A model generated the notes under the pieces. The model did no database searches, had not been told where the DNA came from, and was given only the letters and a program-made list of their open reading frames with translations. A stretch of DNA of 33,719 nt from Nonomuraea pusilla (lineage in GTDB: Bacteria > Actinomycetota > Actinomycetes > Streptosporangiales > Streptosporangiaceae), in the NCBI RefSeq assembly GCF_900109355.1, contig NZ_FOBF01000037.1, forward strand, positions 1-33,719, read 5' to 3'. The position numbers and the translations under genes are program-made. This document shows, in pieces, positions 25,031 to 32,306 of the stretch. Positions within the stretch are counted from its first letter, which is position 1, and the number at the start of each line of letters is the position of its first letter.

Positions 25031-25447
25031 TCAGGCCCCGACGATGCCTTTGAGGATGCTCACCAGCAGGGGTGCCAGGACAGCGATGCCGTAGCCGAGA
25101 GCGGCGTAGCGCAGGGTCTTCTTGGCGGCTTCGACTTCGCCGGGGTCGCCGCCGGCCAGGATGTAGCGCACTCCTCCGACGGTGAGGAAGAGGGTGGCCA
25201 GGGCCACCAGCAGGCCGACGATGACGTTACGCAGGTTCTCGATCACCCCGTTCAGCGAGGACGGGGCCGCCGCGTGGGCCGGTATCCGGCTGGTGGAGTC
25301 GGCGTAGGCGGCGGCGAAGGCAACGGCGTGGACGATGATGTACTCGAGCAGGGTGCCCACGACGAGACCGCCGAGAACGACCAGCACGATGAGGCAGATC
25401 TTGACGCTGTGAGCTTGTGGTGAGGTGGTGCGGCGCGGGCGGGTCAC
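25031..25447 (-). CDS. Pilin-like T4SS membrane protein (VirB2/TrbC-like)
   Basis: A 138-residue protein with three hydrophobic segments (about 15-43, 70-93 and 109-133). The second half, VGGVRYILAGGDPGEVEAAK followed by a Tyr/Ala-rich helix, is the hallmark of the small Gram-positive T4SS pilin-like family ('GG.rYi.a.Gdpe.ve.Ak.tl..a..G'). The GTG at 25447 follows GGGAGG by 6 nt; a longer frame from 25570 would add a Pro-rich stretch without homology. It is the first gene of the transfer operon. Confidence 0.85.
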   Translation of the reverse strand: MTRPRRTTSPQAHSVKICLIVLVVLGGLVVGTLLEYIIVHAVAFAAAYADSTSRIPAHAAAPSSLNGVIENLRNVIVGLLVALATLFLTVGGVRYILAGGDPGEVEAAKKTLRYAALGYGIAVLAPLLVSILKGIVGA

Positions 25448-25761
25448 GTGTTGCCTCCCAGGGTGGTGAAGCGGGGCGAACGGCGGTCGCGAACGGGTTG
25501 ATGGCGTGGGGAGAGGGCAGCGCGGAGGTGCCGGGCCCGGCTGCGGGGCCGGGTGGGCGTCCTCCTTCACAGGGCGGAAGCAGTTGGCTGGGCCGGGTGA
25601 CAGGGACCGGTGACCAGGGGCCCGGATGCCGGGGCGCGGCGCCCTCCGCGCTGCCTTCTCAGCTGGATAAAGACCGGGTCGAAGAGCCGAGTTAGGACAT
25701 CGGAGCCAGCGGATTTTGCACAGGCTTTGCTGCTCGGCTCACGCTGGCGCCGCTGCGATCG
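25448..25761. promoter_or_regulatory. Upstream region of the transfer operon
   Basis: 314 nt without a credible gene. It contains a small hairpin (CCCGGC/GCCGGG, 25536-25553), a GGGCGCGGCGCCC palindrome near 25632-25644, a repeated GGTGAC near 25597 and 25610, and the shared 31-bp motif at 25669-25699. It is the probable promoter region of the leftward transfer operon; no transcription start can be fixed from sequence. Confidence 0.5.
25669..25699 (-). promoter_or_regulatory. Shared 31-bp motif, copy upstream of transfer operon
   Basis: Read leftward from 25699 the motif begins TGTCCTAACTC, then has TTCGA, CCGGT and a final TTT. It matches 27739-27769 on the other strand at 25 of 31 positions. 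It lies 222 nt before the GTG of the pilin-like gene and just after the 3' end of nothing leftward (the sigma-like gene ends at 25762). Candidate promoter or activator site. Confidence 0.55.
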
Positions 25762-26646
25762 CTAGAGGCTGCCCTTGAGAAGGGCCTGGTAGAGGGCGTT
25801 TTCGGCGCGCTGGCGGCGCTTGAGTGTGGTGCAGTAGAGCAGACCGCGGCGACGGCAGTAGGAGCTGAGGGAGATGCCCTCCAGCCGGGTGAAGCCGATG
25901 AGGTCCGCCTCCGGTTCGGTGATGACCCCTTGCGCGACCGCCTGGGCGAGAAGCAGGTCGGGGTGGCCGGCCGGGTAGGCGAGCGGCTGCTGACGCTCTT
26001 CCGAGCGGTCGATGAGGTCGGGGTCAGCCAGGAGGGTGGGCCACTCGGGAGCGTAGGCGCGCAGCACGGCGAACTGGGTGAGCCGTGATAGCCGCAACAC
26101 CGGGTGCGACCAGGCCAGCTTCACCCGGGTCAGGGCTTCCATGTAGGCGGCTAGCACTTCGGCCTCCAGGTCCTCTCGATCAGCACGAACCGGGCGGCCG
26201 CCCTGCTCGAAGTCGATCTTGTCGGTGAGCGGGGTGACGAGGCGGCGCAGCATCGGGAGGGCGAGTGCGACGGCGGCGACCATCCACGCTCCTCGGTGGG
26301 TGCGGGCCTGCTCGATGAGGTGCCGCCAGACGTGGTCGCGGGTGATGCGCGAGCAGGACGGGTGCAGCAGCATCACCCGCAGTTCGTCCATCGGGATCGG
26401 CCGGGCGGGGAGCCCTTGCCCGAGGGTCCCGCCGTCGACCGACAGCGGGTCCGGGCCGCGCATGAGTAGGTGGAAGGCGTGCTCGGCCACGTCCAGTGCC
26501 AGCGAACTGGCCAATCCGGGCACCATGCCGGGGACGGAGAGGTCCGTGATGGATCGGCCGGTGCCGGTGGGCGAGGGCTGGGTGGCCGTGCTGTTGACGG
26601 TCGAGCCGGCGATGTCTGCAGGCATGGGGGTCGAAGGGTGAGACAT
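25762..26646 (-). CDS. Sigma-factor-like regulator of the element
   Basis: A 294-residue protein. A disordered Ser/Thr/Pro-rich N-terminus (1-45) is followed by a helical region (about 50-150) and a segment DREDLEAEVLAAYMEAL (about 156-172) recalling sigma-region 2. The C-terminus (about 235-290: GVITEPEADLIGFTRLEGIS, then SSYCRRRGL, TLKRRQRAENAL) reads like a sigma-region-4 HTH. Similar proteins occur on actinobacterial integrative elements, but I cannot confirm promoter recognition. The ATG at 26646 follows GGGAG by 7 nt; the frame is open further upstream to 26709 without a better site. Its gene lies directly between the two copies of the shared 31-bp motif. Confidence 0.6.
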   Translation of the reverse strand: MSHPSTPMPADIAGSTVNSTATQPSPTGTGRSITDLSVPGMVPGLASSLALDVAEHAFHLLMRGPDPLSVDGGTLGQGLPARPIPMDELRVMLLHPSCSRITRDHVWRHLIEQARTHRGAWMVAAVALALPMLRRLVTPLTDKIDFEQGGRPVRADREDLEAEVLAAYMEALTRVKLAWSHPVLRLSRLTQFAVLRAYAPEWPTLLADPDLIDRSEERQQPLAYPAGHPDLLLAQAVAQGVITEPEADLIGFTRLEGISLSSYCRRRGLLYCTTLKRRQRAENALYQALLKGSL

Positions 26647-26786
26647 GGCGACGCTCCCGAAAGACGAGTTCGGTTCGGACGTCGCCATCCCGTCAAAGGC
26701 GCTGGGCAAGAACCGGACGGCAAGCGATCAGACATCGGACATGGCAAAGATCACGCAAACTTTTGACCACGCCCCGGAACTGGGAA

Positions 26787-26800
26787 TGACCTGCGGAAAC
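26787..26800. repeat. TGACCTGCGGAAAC repeat, copy 1
   Basis: 14-nt site that begins 141 bp upstream of the sigma-like gene start (26646). Identical to copy 2 at 26874-26887 and one mismatch from copy 3 at 27563-27576. Candidate operator. Confidence 0.55.
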
Positions 26801-26873
26801 TTCTGGAGCAGACGTAGGTGCTCGTCGGCGGCCACGAGGCAGTCTTCCGCGCCCTTACGTGCGGGAAGCTCTG

Positions 26874-26887
26874 TGACCTGCGGAAAC
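26874..26887. repeat. TGACCTGCGGAAAC repeat, copy 2
   Basis: Second exact copy, 87 bp from the first. Its flanks (CTGTGACC ahead, ACG after) also match copy 3, giving an 18-nt match with one difference. Confidence 0.55.
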
Positions 26888-27009
26888 GCGATGAGCCCGA
26901 AATTGTCGGGTCAAGATTGTGTCAACGGGGAAGACCTGGGCTGAAACGTGGAGACCGAACCTCCTGGCAGGCCTAGAGCGCATCGCGGACGCGGCCTGCC
27001 GCTCGTTGT

Positions 27010-27423
27010 TCAGAGATCCGCACCTGGCCTGCCTGGCCGGTTGTGGGAGGTGGTCAGCCGGCTGGTGCTGAGCATGCGGGCCTCGGCTTGGGCGTGCGAG
27101 ATGACGGCTGAGACCGCCTCGGCCGCGCGGCGGTCTGCCAGTTCGCGGATCTCCTGAGGTGGGTCACGGTCGTCGATGACGAAGAGGGTTCCGTTGTCGG
27201 CGGCGTGAGTGCGTACGTGCCAGCCAAGTCGGCGTCCGGCTGCTCGTGCGGCCCGTCGCACGTCGGCGAGCTCTCCCAGTTCCGTCACAGCGTCCTGGTT
27301 GAGGATGAGCTGGCCGTAGAAGCCTCGGTACTCCGGTCTGAGGCCGGCGGCCATCATCGCCTTGATCTGGTCGACGAGCTTCGCGAAGCGGCGTTCGGCC
27401 AGTTCGTCCTTCTGGCCGCGCAT
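27010..27423 (-). CDS. Small hypothetical protein
   Basis: A 137-residue, basic, mostly helical protein (FAKLVDQIKAMMAAGLRPEY near 15-34; RRAARAAGRRLGWHVRTHAA; then FVIDDRDPP). It has no signal or membrane segment. The middle has the form of a small alpha/beta or antitoxin-like protein, but I do not recognise it. The ATG at 27423 follows GGGAGG by 8 nt; a longer frame to 27684 has no site. Same orientation and same upstream repeat spacing as the sigma-like gene, so the two may share control. Confidence 0.55.
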   Translation of the reverse strand: MRGQKDELAERRFAKLVDQIKAMMAAGLRPEYRGFYGQLILNQDAVTELGELADVRRAARAAGRRLGWHVRTHAADNGTLFVIDDRDPPQEIRELADRRAAEAVSAVISHAQAEARMLSTSRLTTSHNRPGRPGADL

Positions 27424-27562
27424 GCGAACCACCTCCCGCTTACACGGCTGGATGCGTGTCTTCTCAGCGTAGGCCGATGCTGCTCGGAAGTGGTGGCCTG
27501 TGGGAATGAAGCCGGGACGGAAAGCTGCCCGAAACGTGTGCAGGATGTGCCCGAGAGCGCTG

Positions 27563-27576
27563 TGACCTGCGAAAAC
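27563..27576. repeat. TGACCTGCGAAAAC repeat, copy 3
   Basis: Differs from copies 1 and 2 by one base. It begins 140 bp upstream of the small leftward gene's start (27423), almost the same distance as copy 1 from the sigma-like gene. Confidence 0.5.
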
Positions 27577-27738
27577 GTGTGTGGCTGCGGTGGGGCGGCG
27601 GCGGCAAGGCGTATGTGCTGGCTCCGGGTGAATGGCGGCCAGGCCAGCACACCCCCGAATGGGCTGGAACCCTCCAATGTCCAACCCGCCATACGCGGCG
27701 GACCAGCGGCAGGATTGCCGAACCTTTGCTTGACGGCC

Positions 27739-27769
27739 TGTCCTAACTCAGGATTTCGAGCCGGTATTT
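27739..27769 (+). promoter_or_regulatory. Shared 31-bp motif, copy upstream of methyltransferase pair
   Basis: Begins TGTCCTAACTC, then TTCGA, CCGGT and TTT at the same relative positions as in 25669-25699 (minus strand); 25 of 31 bases identical. It ends 46 nt before the ATG at 27816, a promoter-like distance. The first gene has no evident ribosome site, so a short leader is possible. Confidence 0.55.
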
Positions 27770-27815
27770 GGATCAGTGACAGGGATCGCTGACCCGGTAC
27801 TCGGGCCACACCCGC

Positions 27816-28757
27816 ATGACCGAACCCACCACCACCTCTTCGTCCAGCACTTCCACCACCTCGACGCCGGCCATCGATCCTTTCCGTGAACTCTCCGTAA
27901 GCCGCGAGGCTCAGGAGCCTTCGCGGGGGCATCTGCCGCTGACTGTGTGGCTGGCGTCAGCCGACACCGAATCCGTTCCGACCTGCGCGGAGGGCTGTTG
28001 CCATCCGGTCAGCGGCCCGCTGGCCCGTCAACTCATCGTGGCGTGTACTCGGCTGGGCGAGACGGTGGTCCATCTCGGCGCCAGCGATCATCAGCTGGTC
28101 TCGGCCGCGTTGACGGCGGGCTGCCTGCCGGTGGCCGTCTTCACCGATGCCGCTCGCGAGGGCGTGATCTGGACCCGGCTCGCGCGTACCCATCCCGCCC
28201 ACGACCTGAAGGTCACCGACCTGCGCATCACCGACCTCGACGACGAGGCGCCGCTGGCCGACCTCGCCGACAGCGCGGGCCTGGTGGTGACGGAGCAGAC
28301 CTGTGGCCAGCCGGGTAGATGCCCCGGCCGGCCGACCTCGCACGAGGCGCCCAGGGCGTACGGCATCGCCGCGGCGGCGAGGCTGGTGAAGCCGGGCGGG
28401 CATCTGGCCGTAGTGACCGGTCTGCACCGCCAAGGCGGCGTAGTGGACCCGCTGCCGGAGGTCATCGTCCGGGCCCGGAGTGTAGGGCTGGTGTATCTGC
28501 AGCACATCGTCGCCCTGCGCCACCCCGCTCGTGGCGAGCGCATCGAACCGGACCCCCTGCGTCATGGGCTGGCCGGGCTGCAGGAGCTTCCGGCGTGCGC
28601 CGGATTGCCGACCAGTGCCCGGGTCCACTCGGACGTGCTGCTTTTCACCCGGCCAAAGGGGCTTTCCAAGCCGCACGAACCAGAAGCGGCGTCTTGGAGC
28701 AGTGCTGCTTCGCCAGCCACAACCGCGTCCATCGCCCAGGTGGGAGGTGGGCGTTGA
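27816..28757 (+). CDS. Methyltransferase-like protein without catalytic motifs
   Basis: A 313-residue protein. It follows the layout of a Rossmann SAM-dependent methyltransferase: GETVVHLGASDHQLVSAALT (81-100) in place of motif I, GLVVTEQTC (155-163) where a DNA methylase would show 'vvtSPPY', and the motif-like RLVKPGGHLAVVTG (189-202). The glycine-rich SAM loop and the catalytic motif IV are thus not conserved, suggesting a non-catalytic partner or a divergent enzyme. Cys57, Cys61 and Cys62 form a small cluster. It overlaps the intact methylase by 1 nt (TGATG), so the two are probably a pair. The ATG lacks a clear ribosome site. Confidence 0.6.
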   Translation: MTEPTTTSSSSTSTTSTPAIDPFRELSVSREAQEPSRGHLPLTVWLASADTESVPTCAEGCCHPVSGPLARQLIVACTRLGETVVHLGASDHQLVSAALTAGCLPVAVFTDAAREGVIWTRLARTHPAHDLKVTDLRITDLDDEAPLADLADSAGLVVTEQTCGQPGRCPGRPTSHEAPRAYGIAAAARLVKPGGHLAVVTGLHRQGGVVDPLPEVIVRARSVGLVYLQHIVALRHPARGERIEPDPLRHGLAGLQELPACAGLPTSARVHSDVLLFTRPKGLSKPHEPEAASWSSAASPATTASIAQVGGGR

Positions 28758-29662
28758 TGGCCGAGCCGACGACGTCGGTGTGGGCGACCGGGCAGCAGCC
28801 CTCGCGGATACAGCGTCGGGGCCGGTATGTGCCGGAGTCGATGCGGCATCCGGGCAAGATGCTCCCCGCGATCGCCGCCCGGGTGATCGCCTCCTATACC
28901 CGGGCGGGAGAGCTGGTGGTCGATCCGATGTGCGGGATCGGCACCACCCTGGTCGAAGCCGCCCATCTGGGCAGGCACGCAGCGGGCGTGGAGTACGAGG
29001 AGATGTGGGCGCGCCTGGCCGTCGCGAACGTCGGTCTCGCCAGGAAGCAGGGGGCGTCGGGCTTCGGGCGGGTGGTGGCAGGGGACGCCCGCAACATCAC
29101 CCGGCTGCTGCCGGATCTGGCCGGGCGGGTGACGCTGGTGCTGACCTCCCCGCCGTACGGCGCGCACACCCACGGCCACATCCGCTCCACCCGCGACACC
29201 GGGGAGGCGGGCGTGCGGAAGTGGAACCAGCACTACTCGGCCGATCGCGGCAACCTCGCCCATCAGCAGCTCCCGGCGTTGCTGGAGGGGTTCGGCCGCA
29301 TCCTGGCCGGGTGCATGGAGCTCCTGCGCCCTGGCGGGGTGGCGGCGATCACAGTGCGGCCGTATCGGGTGCATGGGGAGCTGGTCGACCTGCCCGGTCA
29401 CGTCCACCAGGTGGCGGAGGAAGCGGGCCTGTTGTTCGTGGACCGGATCGTGTGCCTGCTGTGCGGCCTCGGTGAGGGCCACCTGCTGAACCGGGCGTCG
29501 TTCTTCCAACTGCATGAGGCGCGCAAGGCGTGGGCGCGCGGCCTGCCCATCCACGCCGTCGCGCACGAGGACCTGCTGGTCTTCCGCAAGCCTGCCGCGC
29601 CACCGCCCAAGCCGAGCCCCAGCTTTCGACATGACCTCCGGGAGGGCCGCGAGTTGGAGTAG
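28757..29662 (+). CDS. Site-specific DNA methyltransferase (N4-cytosine/N6-adenine type)
   Basis: A 301-residue enzyme expected to transfer a methyl group from SAM to a base in DNA. Motif I is VVDPMCGIGTTLVEAA (54-69) with Glu79 in GVEY as the SAM-binding acid. Motif IV is TSPPYG (130-135); the SPPY form is most often N4-cytosine, but N6-adenine cannot be excluded. The order motif I then IV is of the gamma/N-terminal-SAM kind. There is no restriction enzyme gene next to it, so it is an orphan methylase that could protect or mark the element. The ATG at 28757 follows GGGAGG and overlaps the previous stop by 1 nt. A hairpin (29682-29702) follows. Confidence 0.88.
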   Translation: MAEPTTSVWATGQQPSRIQRRGRYVPESMRHPGKMLPAIAARVIASYTRAGELVVDPMCGIGTTLVEAAHLGRHAAGVEYEEMWARLAVANVGLARKQGASGFGRVVAGDARNITRLLPDLAGRVTLVLTSPPYGAHTHGHIRSTRDTGEAGVRKWNQHYSADRGNLAHQQLPALLEGFGRILAGCMELLRPGGVAAITVRPYRVHGELVDLPGHVHQVAEEAGLLFVDRIVCLLCGLGEGHLLNRASFFQLHEARKAWARGLPIHAVAHEDLLVFRKPAAPPPKPSPSFRHDLREGRELE

Positions 29663-29681
29663 CCCCTGACACGCCCCTGTT

Positions 29682-29702
29682 CCTGGCCCGGATTCGGGCC
29701 GG
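29682..29702 (+). terminator. Hairpin after methyltransferase gene
   Basis: GGCCCG (29684-29689), loop GATT, CGGGCC (29694-29699), with extra pairing outside. It begins 20 nt after the stop at 29662; a short but GC-rich terminator candidate. Confidence 0.45.
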
Positions 29703-29814
29703 GAGCTGGGTGCGGGCGTAGACCTGCGGATTTCGCTTGACGCGGGCCATGGAGGTGGGCGTCGATACCGCCGCCACCACCCCAACCCCACACCGGACCC
29801 ACGGGCCGGGGGCT

Positions 29815-29845
29815 GTGACCGCCCGTCCATGAACGGTGGTCACAC
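29815..29845. promoter_or_regulatory. Imperfect inverted repeat upstream of excisionase
   Basis: TGTGACCGCC (29815-29824) and GGTGGTCACA (29836-29845) pair at 9 of 10 positions with an 11-nt spacer. Candidate operator for int/xis control, about 130 nt before the excisionase start. Confidence 0.4.
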
Positions 29846-29974
29846 CCCCGACCAGGGCCGGGCGGTGCCGGGCCGGTGGCGCAGCGCCCACCACAGCCCG
29901 CCACAGCCGTACCGGCCGCGCATCCCGCACGGCCCACGACGGCCCCTGTTCATCAACGCCCATGGAGGTGATGC

Positions 29975-30232
29975 ATGACCAACACAACCCCGAACCAGCC
30001 CCAGGCACCCGAGGCCACGGAACGGCCGGAGGTGGTCAGCCTGCTGGCCGCCGGGCGGCTGCTCGGAATAGGCCGCACCAAGGCATACCGCCTGGCCAAG
30101 GCAGGCGAGTTCCCGTGCCGGGTGCTGCGGATCGGCGGCCGGTACGCGGTACCGACGCGCGGGCTGCTGGCGCTGCTCGACCCCACCACTCAGGGCGGCA
30201 ACGACAGCCGCCCGTCCGGCGAGAACGGATGA
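29975..30232 (+). CDS. xis: Excisionase-type helix-turn-helix protein
   Basis: An 85-residue winged-helix protein of the excisionase/AlpA kind. The segment LLAAGRLLGIGRTKAYRLAK (23-42), then GGRYAVP (54-60), is the usual MerR-like HTH of actinobacterial integrative elements, where it directs the integrase toward excision. GGAGG sits 6 nt before the ATG at 29975. The stop overlaps the integrase start (ATGA at 30229-30232), the standard xis-int coupling. Role is inferred from family and position. Confidence 0.88.
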   Translation: MTNTTPNQPQAPEATERPEVVSLLAAGRLLGIGRTKAYRLAKAGEFPCRVLRIGGRYAVPTRGLLALLDPTTQGGNDSRPSGENG

Positions 30233-31920
30233 CCACGATGGCCAAGGATCCGCAGCGGACAGCAGCGAAGGCGCCGAGAGTCGCCAAAGGCACCACATTC
30301 AAGATTTGCTCGTGCATCGACCCCGTCACCGGCAAGAACATCAGCAAGACCTGCCCCAAACTGCGCCGCACCCACGGTGACGGCGGCACCCGATGGAGCA
30401 CCACCCACGGCACCTGGGGCTACCAGCTCGAACTACCCGCTCAGGCCGACGGCAGGCGGCGTAACCCGTTGCGGCGCAGCGGGTTCACGACACTGGAGGA
30501 CGCCGAAGCCGAACTGGATCACGCCCGCGGCCTGCTCGCCCTCGACAACGAGCCCGCAGTCCGGCGGCAGATCACCAAGCTGATGCTGTCAGTGCTCAAG
30601 GACACCAAGCGCCTGCCCGACCTCGAAGAGGTCCGGCGCAAGGTCCGCACCCGCCAGGACCTCAACCGCCACATCACCGTGGCCGAATGGCTGGAGGAGT
30701 TCCTCAAGCGAAAGCGCGCGATCGAGGCGACGACGAAACGCTCCTACGAGTCCCACGTCCGCCTCTACCTCAAGCCGTACCTCGGCGACATCCGGCTGGA
30801 CCGGCTACGGGTCTCCGACATCGCGGGCATGTTCGACGCGATCGAGGAGTTCAACGACATCATCGCCACCGAACGAGCCAGCGGCGACCCCGCCCGCGTG
30901 GCAGCGGTGCGCTACCGGCGTCCAGTCGGCCCGACCACGATGCACCGCATCCGCGCGACGTTGCGGCACGCGCTGAACATCGCGATCTGCCAAGACCGGC
31001 TGCTGGACTTCAACCCCGCCGCCGTGGTCGAGCTGGCTCCTGCCGTACGCCCCAAACCGGTCATCTGGACGCAGGAGAAGGTGACACAGTGGCACAAGGA
31101 CCACACCACACACCTGGACCGGCTCAAACGCGCCCGTGAAGGCAAGCGGGTCGACCCGCTCGCGGCCTACATCGGTACGCCACGGCCCTCCCCGGTCATG
31201 GTGTGGACACCCGAGCAAACGAACGCCTTCCTCACCCACGCCCGCAAGGACCGGTTGTTCGTCCTGTATCGGCTGATCGCCATGCGCGGCCTGCGGCGAG
31301 GCGAGGGAGTTGGCCTGCGCTGGACCGACGTCATCTTCGAGCAGTCGAGGATCGGGATTCACTGGCAGATCACCCAGCTCGGCTGGGACCCGATCCAGGG
31401 CACGCCCAAGACCGACGCCAGCGACCGCGAGGTCGCCGTGGACGCCGAGACGATGGCCCTGCTCAGGGAGCACAAGAAGCGGCAGGCCCGGGAGCGGCTG
31501 GCCGCGGGTGAGGACTGGGTGGACTCCGGGTTCGTCTTCACCGATGAGCTCGGCCGGCCGCTGCACCCGCAGCACGTGACCGACCGCTTCTACGCGATCT
31601 GCTGCCAGGCGGGTCTGCCACCGATCCGGCTGCACGACCTGCGCCACGGCGCGGCGACCGCGATGCTCGCAGCTGGGGTGGACATCAAGATCGTGCAGGA
31701 GACGCTCGGGCACAAGACCTCGGCCTTCACCCGCGACACCTACACCAGCGTCTATCCCGAAGCAGCAGCTGCGGCGGCCGAGGCGACCGCCGCCTTCCTC
31801 ACCGGACCGACCGTTCCCGCGCCCCGGCCAGTGCCATCCGGGCGACCCGCCACTGAATCCCCAACGACCGAGGCGGCTGGGGAGACGAAGGGATCGGTGA
31901 TCTACTTGCCCAACAGGTAG
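30229..31920 (+). CDS. int: Tyrosine site-specific integrase
   Basis: A 563-residue tyrosine recombinase that would integrate and excise the element. The N-terminal arm-binding part (1-145) includes Cys27, Cys29 and Cys42; a core-binding domain (about 150-270) and catalytic domain (about 325-520) follow. Catalytic residues are visible: Arg356 in MRGLRRGE, His469 and Arg472 in LHDLRHG, His495 in LGHKT, and Tyr505 in RDTYTS. The Ala/Pro-rich tail is probably disordered. It starts within the excisionase stop (ATGA); an ATG at 30238 is possible. The frame is open upstream to 29836 but lacks homology there. Attachment sites of such integrases usually lie just downstream, here within or beyond the hairpin tract. 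Confidence 0.93.
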   Translation: MTTMAKDPQRTAAKAPRVAKGTTFKICSCIDPVTGKNISKTCPKLRRTHGDGGTRWSTTHGTWGYQLELPAQADGRRRNPLRRSGFTTLEDAEAELDHARGLLALDNEPAVRRQITKLMLSVLKDTKRLPDLEEVRRKVRTRQDLNRHITVAEWLEEFLKRKRAIEATTKRSYESHVRLYLKPYLGDIRLDRLRVSDIAGMFDAIEEFNDIIATERASGDPARVAAVRYRRPVGPTTMHRIRATLRHALNIAICQDRLLDFNPAAVVELAPAVRPKPVIWTQEKVTQWHKDHTTHLDRLKRAREGKRVDPLAAYIGTPRPSPVMVWTPEQTNAFLTHARKDRLFVLYRLIAMRGLRRGEGVGLRWTDVIFEQSRIGIHWQITQLGWDPIQGTPKTDASDREVAVDAETMALLREHKKRQARERLAAGEDWVDSGFVFTDELGRPLHPQHVTDRFYAICCQAGLPPIRLHDLRHGAATAMLAAGVDIKIVQETLGHKTSAFTRDTYTSVYPEAAAAAAEATAAFLTGPTVPAPRPVPSGRPATESPTTEAAGETKGSVIYLPNR

Positions 31921-31940
31921 CCGCCAGGAAGAAGGTAGGG

Positions 31941-31976
31941 CAGAGGCCGGTCAGTCACACGCCTGACCGGCCTCTG
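31941..31976 (+). terminator. Integrase terminator (hairpin 1 of chain)
   Basis: CAGAGGCCGGTCAG (31941-31954), 8-nt loop, CTGACCGGCCTCTG (31963-31976): a perfect 14-bp stem 20 nt after the integrase stop, followed by a short T-rich stretch (TCGTTTCCTC). A strong intrinsic terminator. Confidence 0.75.
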
Positions 31977-31995
31977 TCGTTTCCTCAGATCCTCG

Positions 31996-32041
31996 GTCCG
32001 GCAGCAGCACAGGCTGGGAAGGTGGCGCGCTGCTGCCGGAC
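31996..32041. repeat. Hairpin 2 of chain
   Basis: GTCCGGCAGCAGC (31996-32008) and GCTGCTGCCGGAC (32029-32041): a perfect 13-bp stem with a 20-nt loop. Confidence 0.75.
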
Positions 32042-32053
32042 GTCTATGGAGGT

Positions 32054-32115
32054 GGGCGGCCCCTCGCGTCGCGTGGCTCTGCGTCTGCGACGCGATCTCA
32101 TTCGAGGGGCCGCCC
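32054..32115. repeat. Hairpin 3 of chain (nested)
   Basis: Outer arms GGGCGGCCCCTCG (32054-32066) and CGAGGGGCCGCCC (32103-32115), perfect. Inside, CGCGTCGC (32065-32072) pairs with GCGACGCG (32087-32094); the two stems share a CG step and would form a stacked or branched structure. Confidence 0.75.
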
Positions 32116-32119
32116 TGGG

Positions 32120-32157
32120 CGGCGATCAGGCGGACGGGGGCACCGCCGTGATCGCCG
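32120..32157. repeat. Hairpin 4 of chain
   Basis: CGGCGATCAGGCGG (32120-32133), 9-nt loop, CCGCC then a single-base bulge then TGATCGCCG (32143-32157). Fourteen pairs with one bulged G. Confidence 0.7.
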
Positions 32158-32162
32158 TCGGA

Positions 32163-32200
32163 GGGTGACTGGCCGGTCTCCGCCTGCCGGCGAGCCACCC
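32163..32200. repeat. Hairpin 5 of chain (weaker)
   Basis: GGGTG (32163-32167) with CACCC (32196-32200), and inside GCCGG (32172-32176) with CCGGC (32187-32191). A two-part stem with internal loops; weaker than its neighbours. Confidence 0.5.
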
Positions 32201-32247
32201 GTGGCGACCGCGTCCACGCCTTCACTCCAGGCGTTCGCGGTCACCAC
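32201..32247. repeat. Hairpin 6 of chain (two stems)
   Basis: Outer arms GTGGCGACCGCG (32201-32212) and CGCGGTCACCAC (32236-32247) pair at 11 of 12 positions. Inside, ACGCCT (32216-32221) and AGGCGT (32229-32234) pair perfectly around a 7-nt loop. Confidence 0.7.
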
Positions 32248-32306
32248 CATCTCGAGAGCGTGTCGAGCTCGTCCGCATGACGGCCGTGCGCCCCCGAGAA
32301 GGAGGT

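Larger units (their letters stand above)
26647..27009. other. Control region upstream of the sigma-like gene
   Basis: 363 nt, no credible gene. It is A/T-richer than its flanks (26740-26800 and 26890-26920), as expected for a promoter region, and carries repeat copies 1 and 2. An open frame on the plus strand (26645-26944) has no recognisable protein features. Confidence 0.5.
27424..27815. other. Divergent control region, small gene / methyltransferase pair
   Basis: 392 nt between divergent starts with no convincing gene. It contains repeat copy 3 (27563-27576) toward the leftward gene and the 31-bp motif (27739-27769) toward the rightward gene, plus a TTGACG at 27730-27735 directly ahead of that motif. 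Confidence 0.5.
29663..29974. other. Region between methyltransferase and excisionase genes
   Basis: 312 nt, no gene. It has the terminator-like hairpin (29682-29702), a TTGACG at 29737-29742 without a good -10 partner, and the imperfect inverted repeat at 29815-29845. It probably carries the promoter for the excisionase-integrase pair. Confidence 0.4.

Noticed and set aside
26645..26944. 99-residue plus-strand frame in the control region
   Set aside because: No ribosome site, no recognisable protein features, and it covers the repeats and A/T-rich control sequence.
28562..29830. 422-residue antisense frame over the DNA methyltransferase
   Set aside because: The methylase motifs (DPMCGIGTT, TSPPY) are on the plus strand; the antisense product is Arg/Pro/Gln-rich filler.
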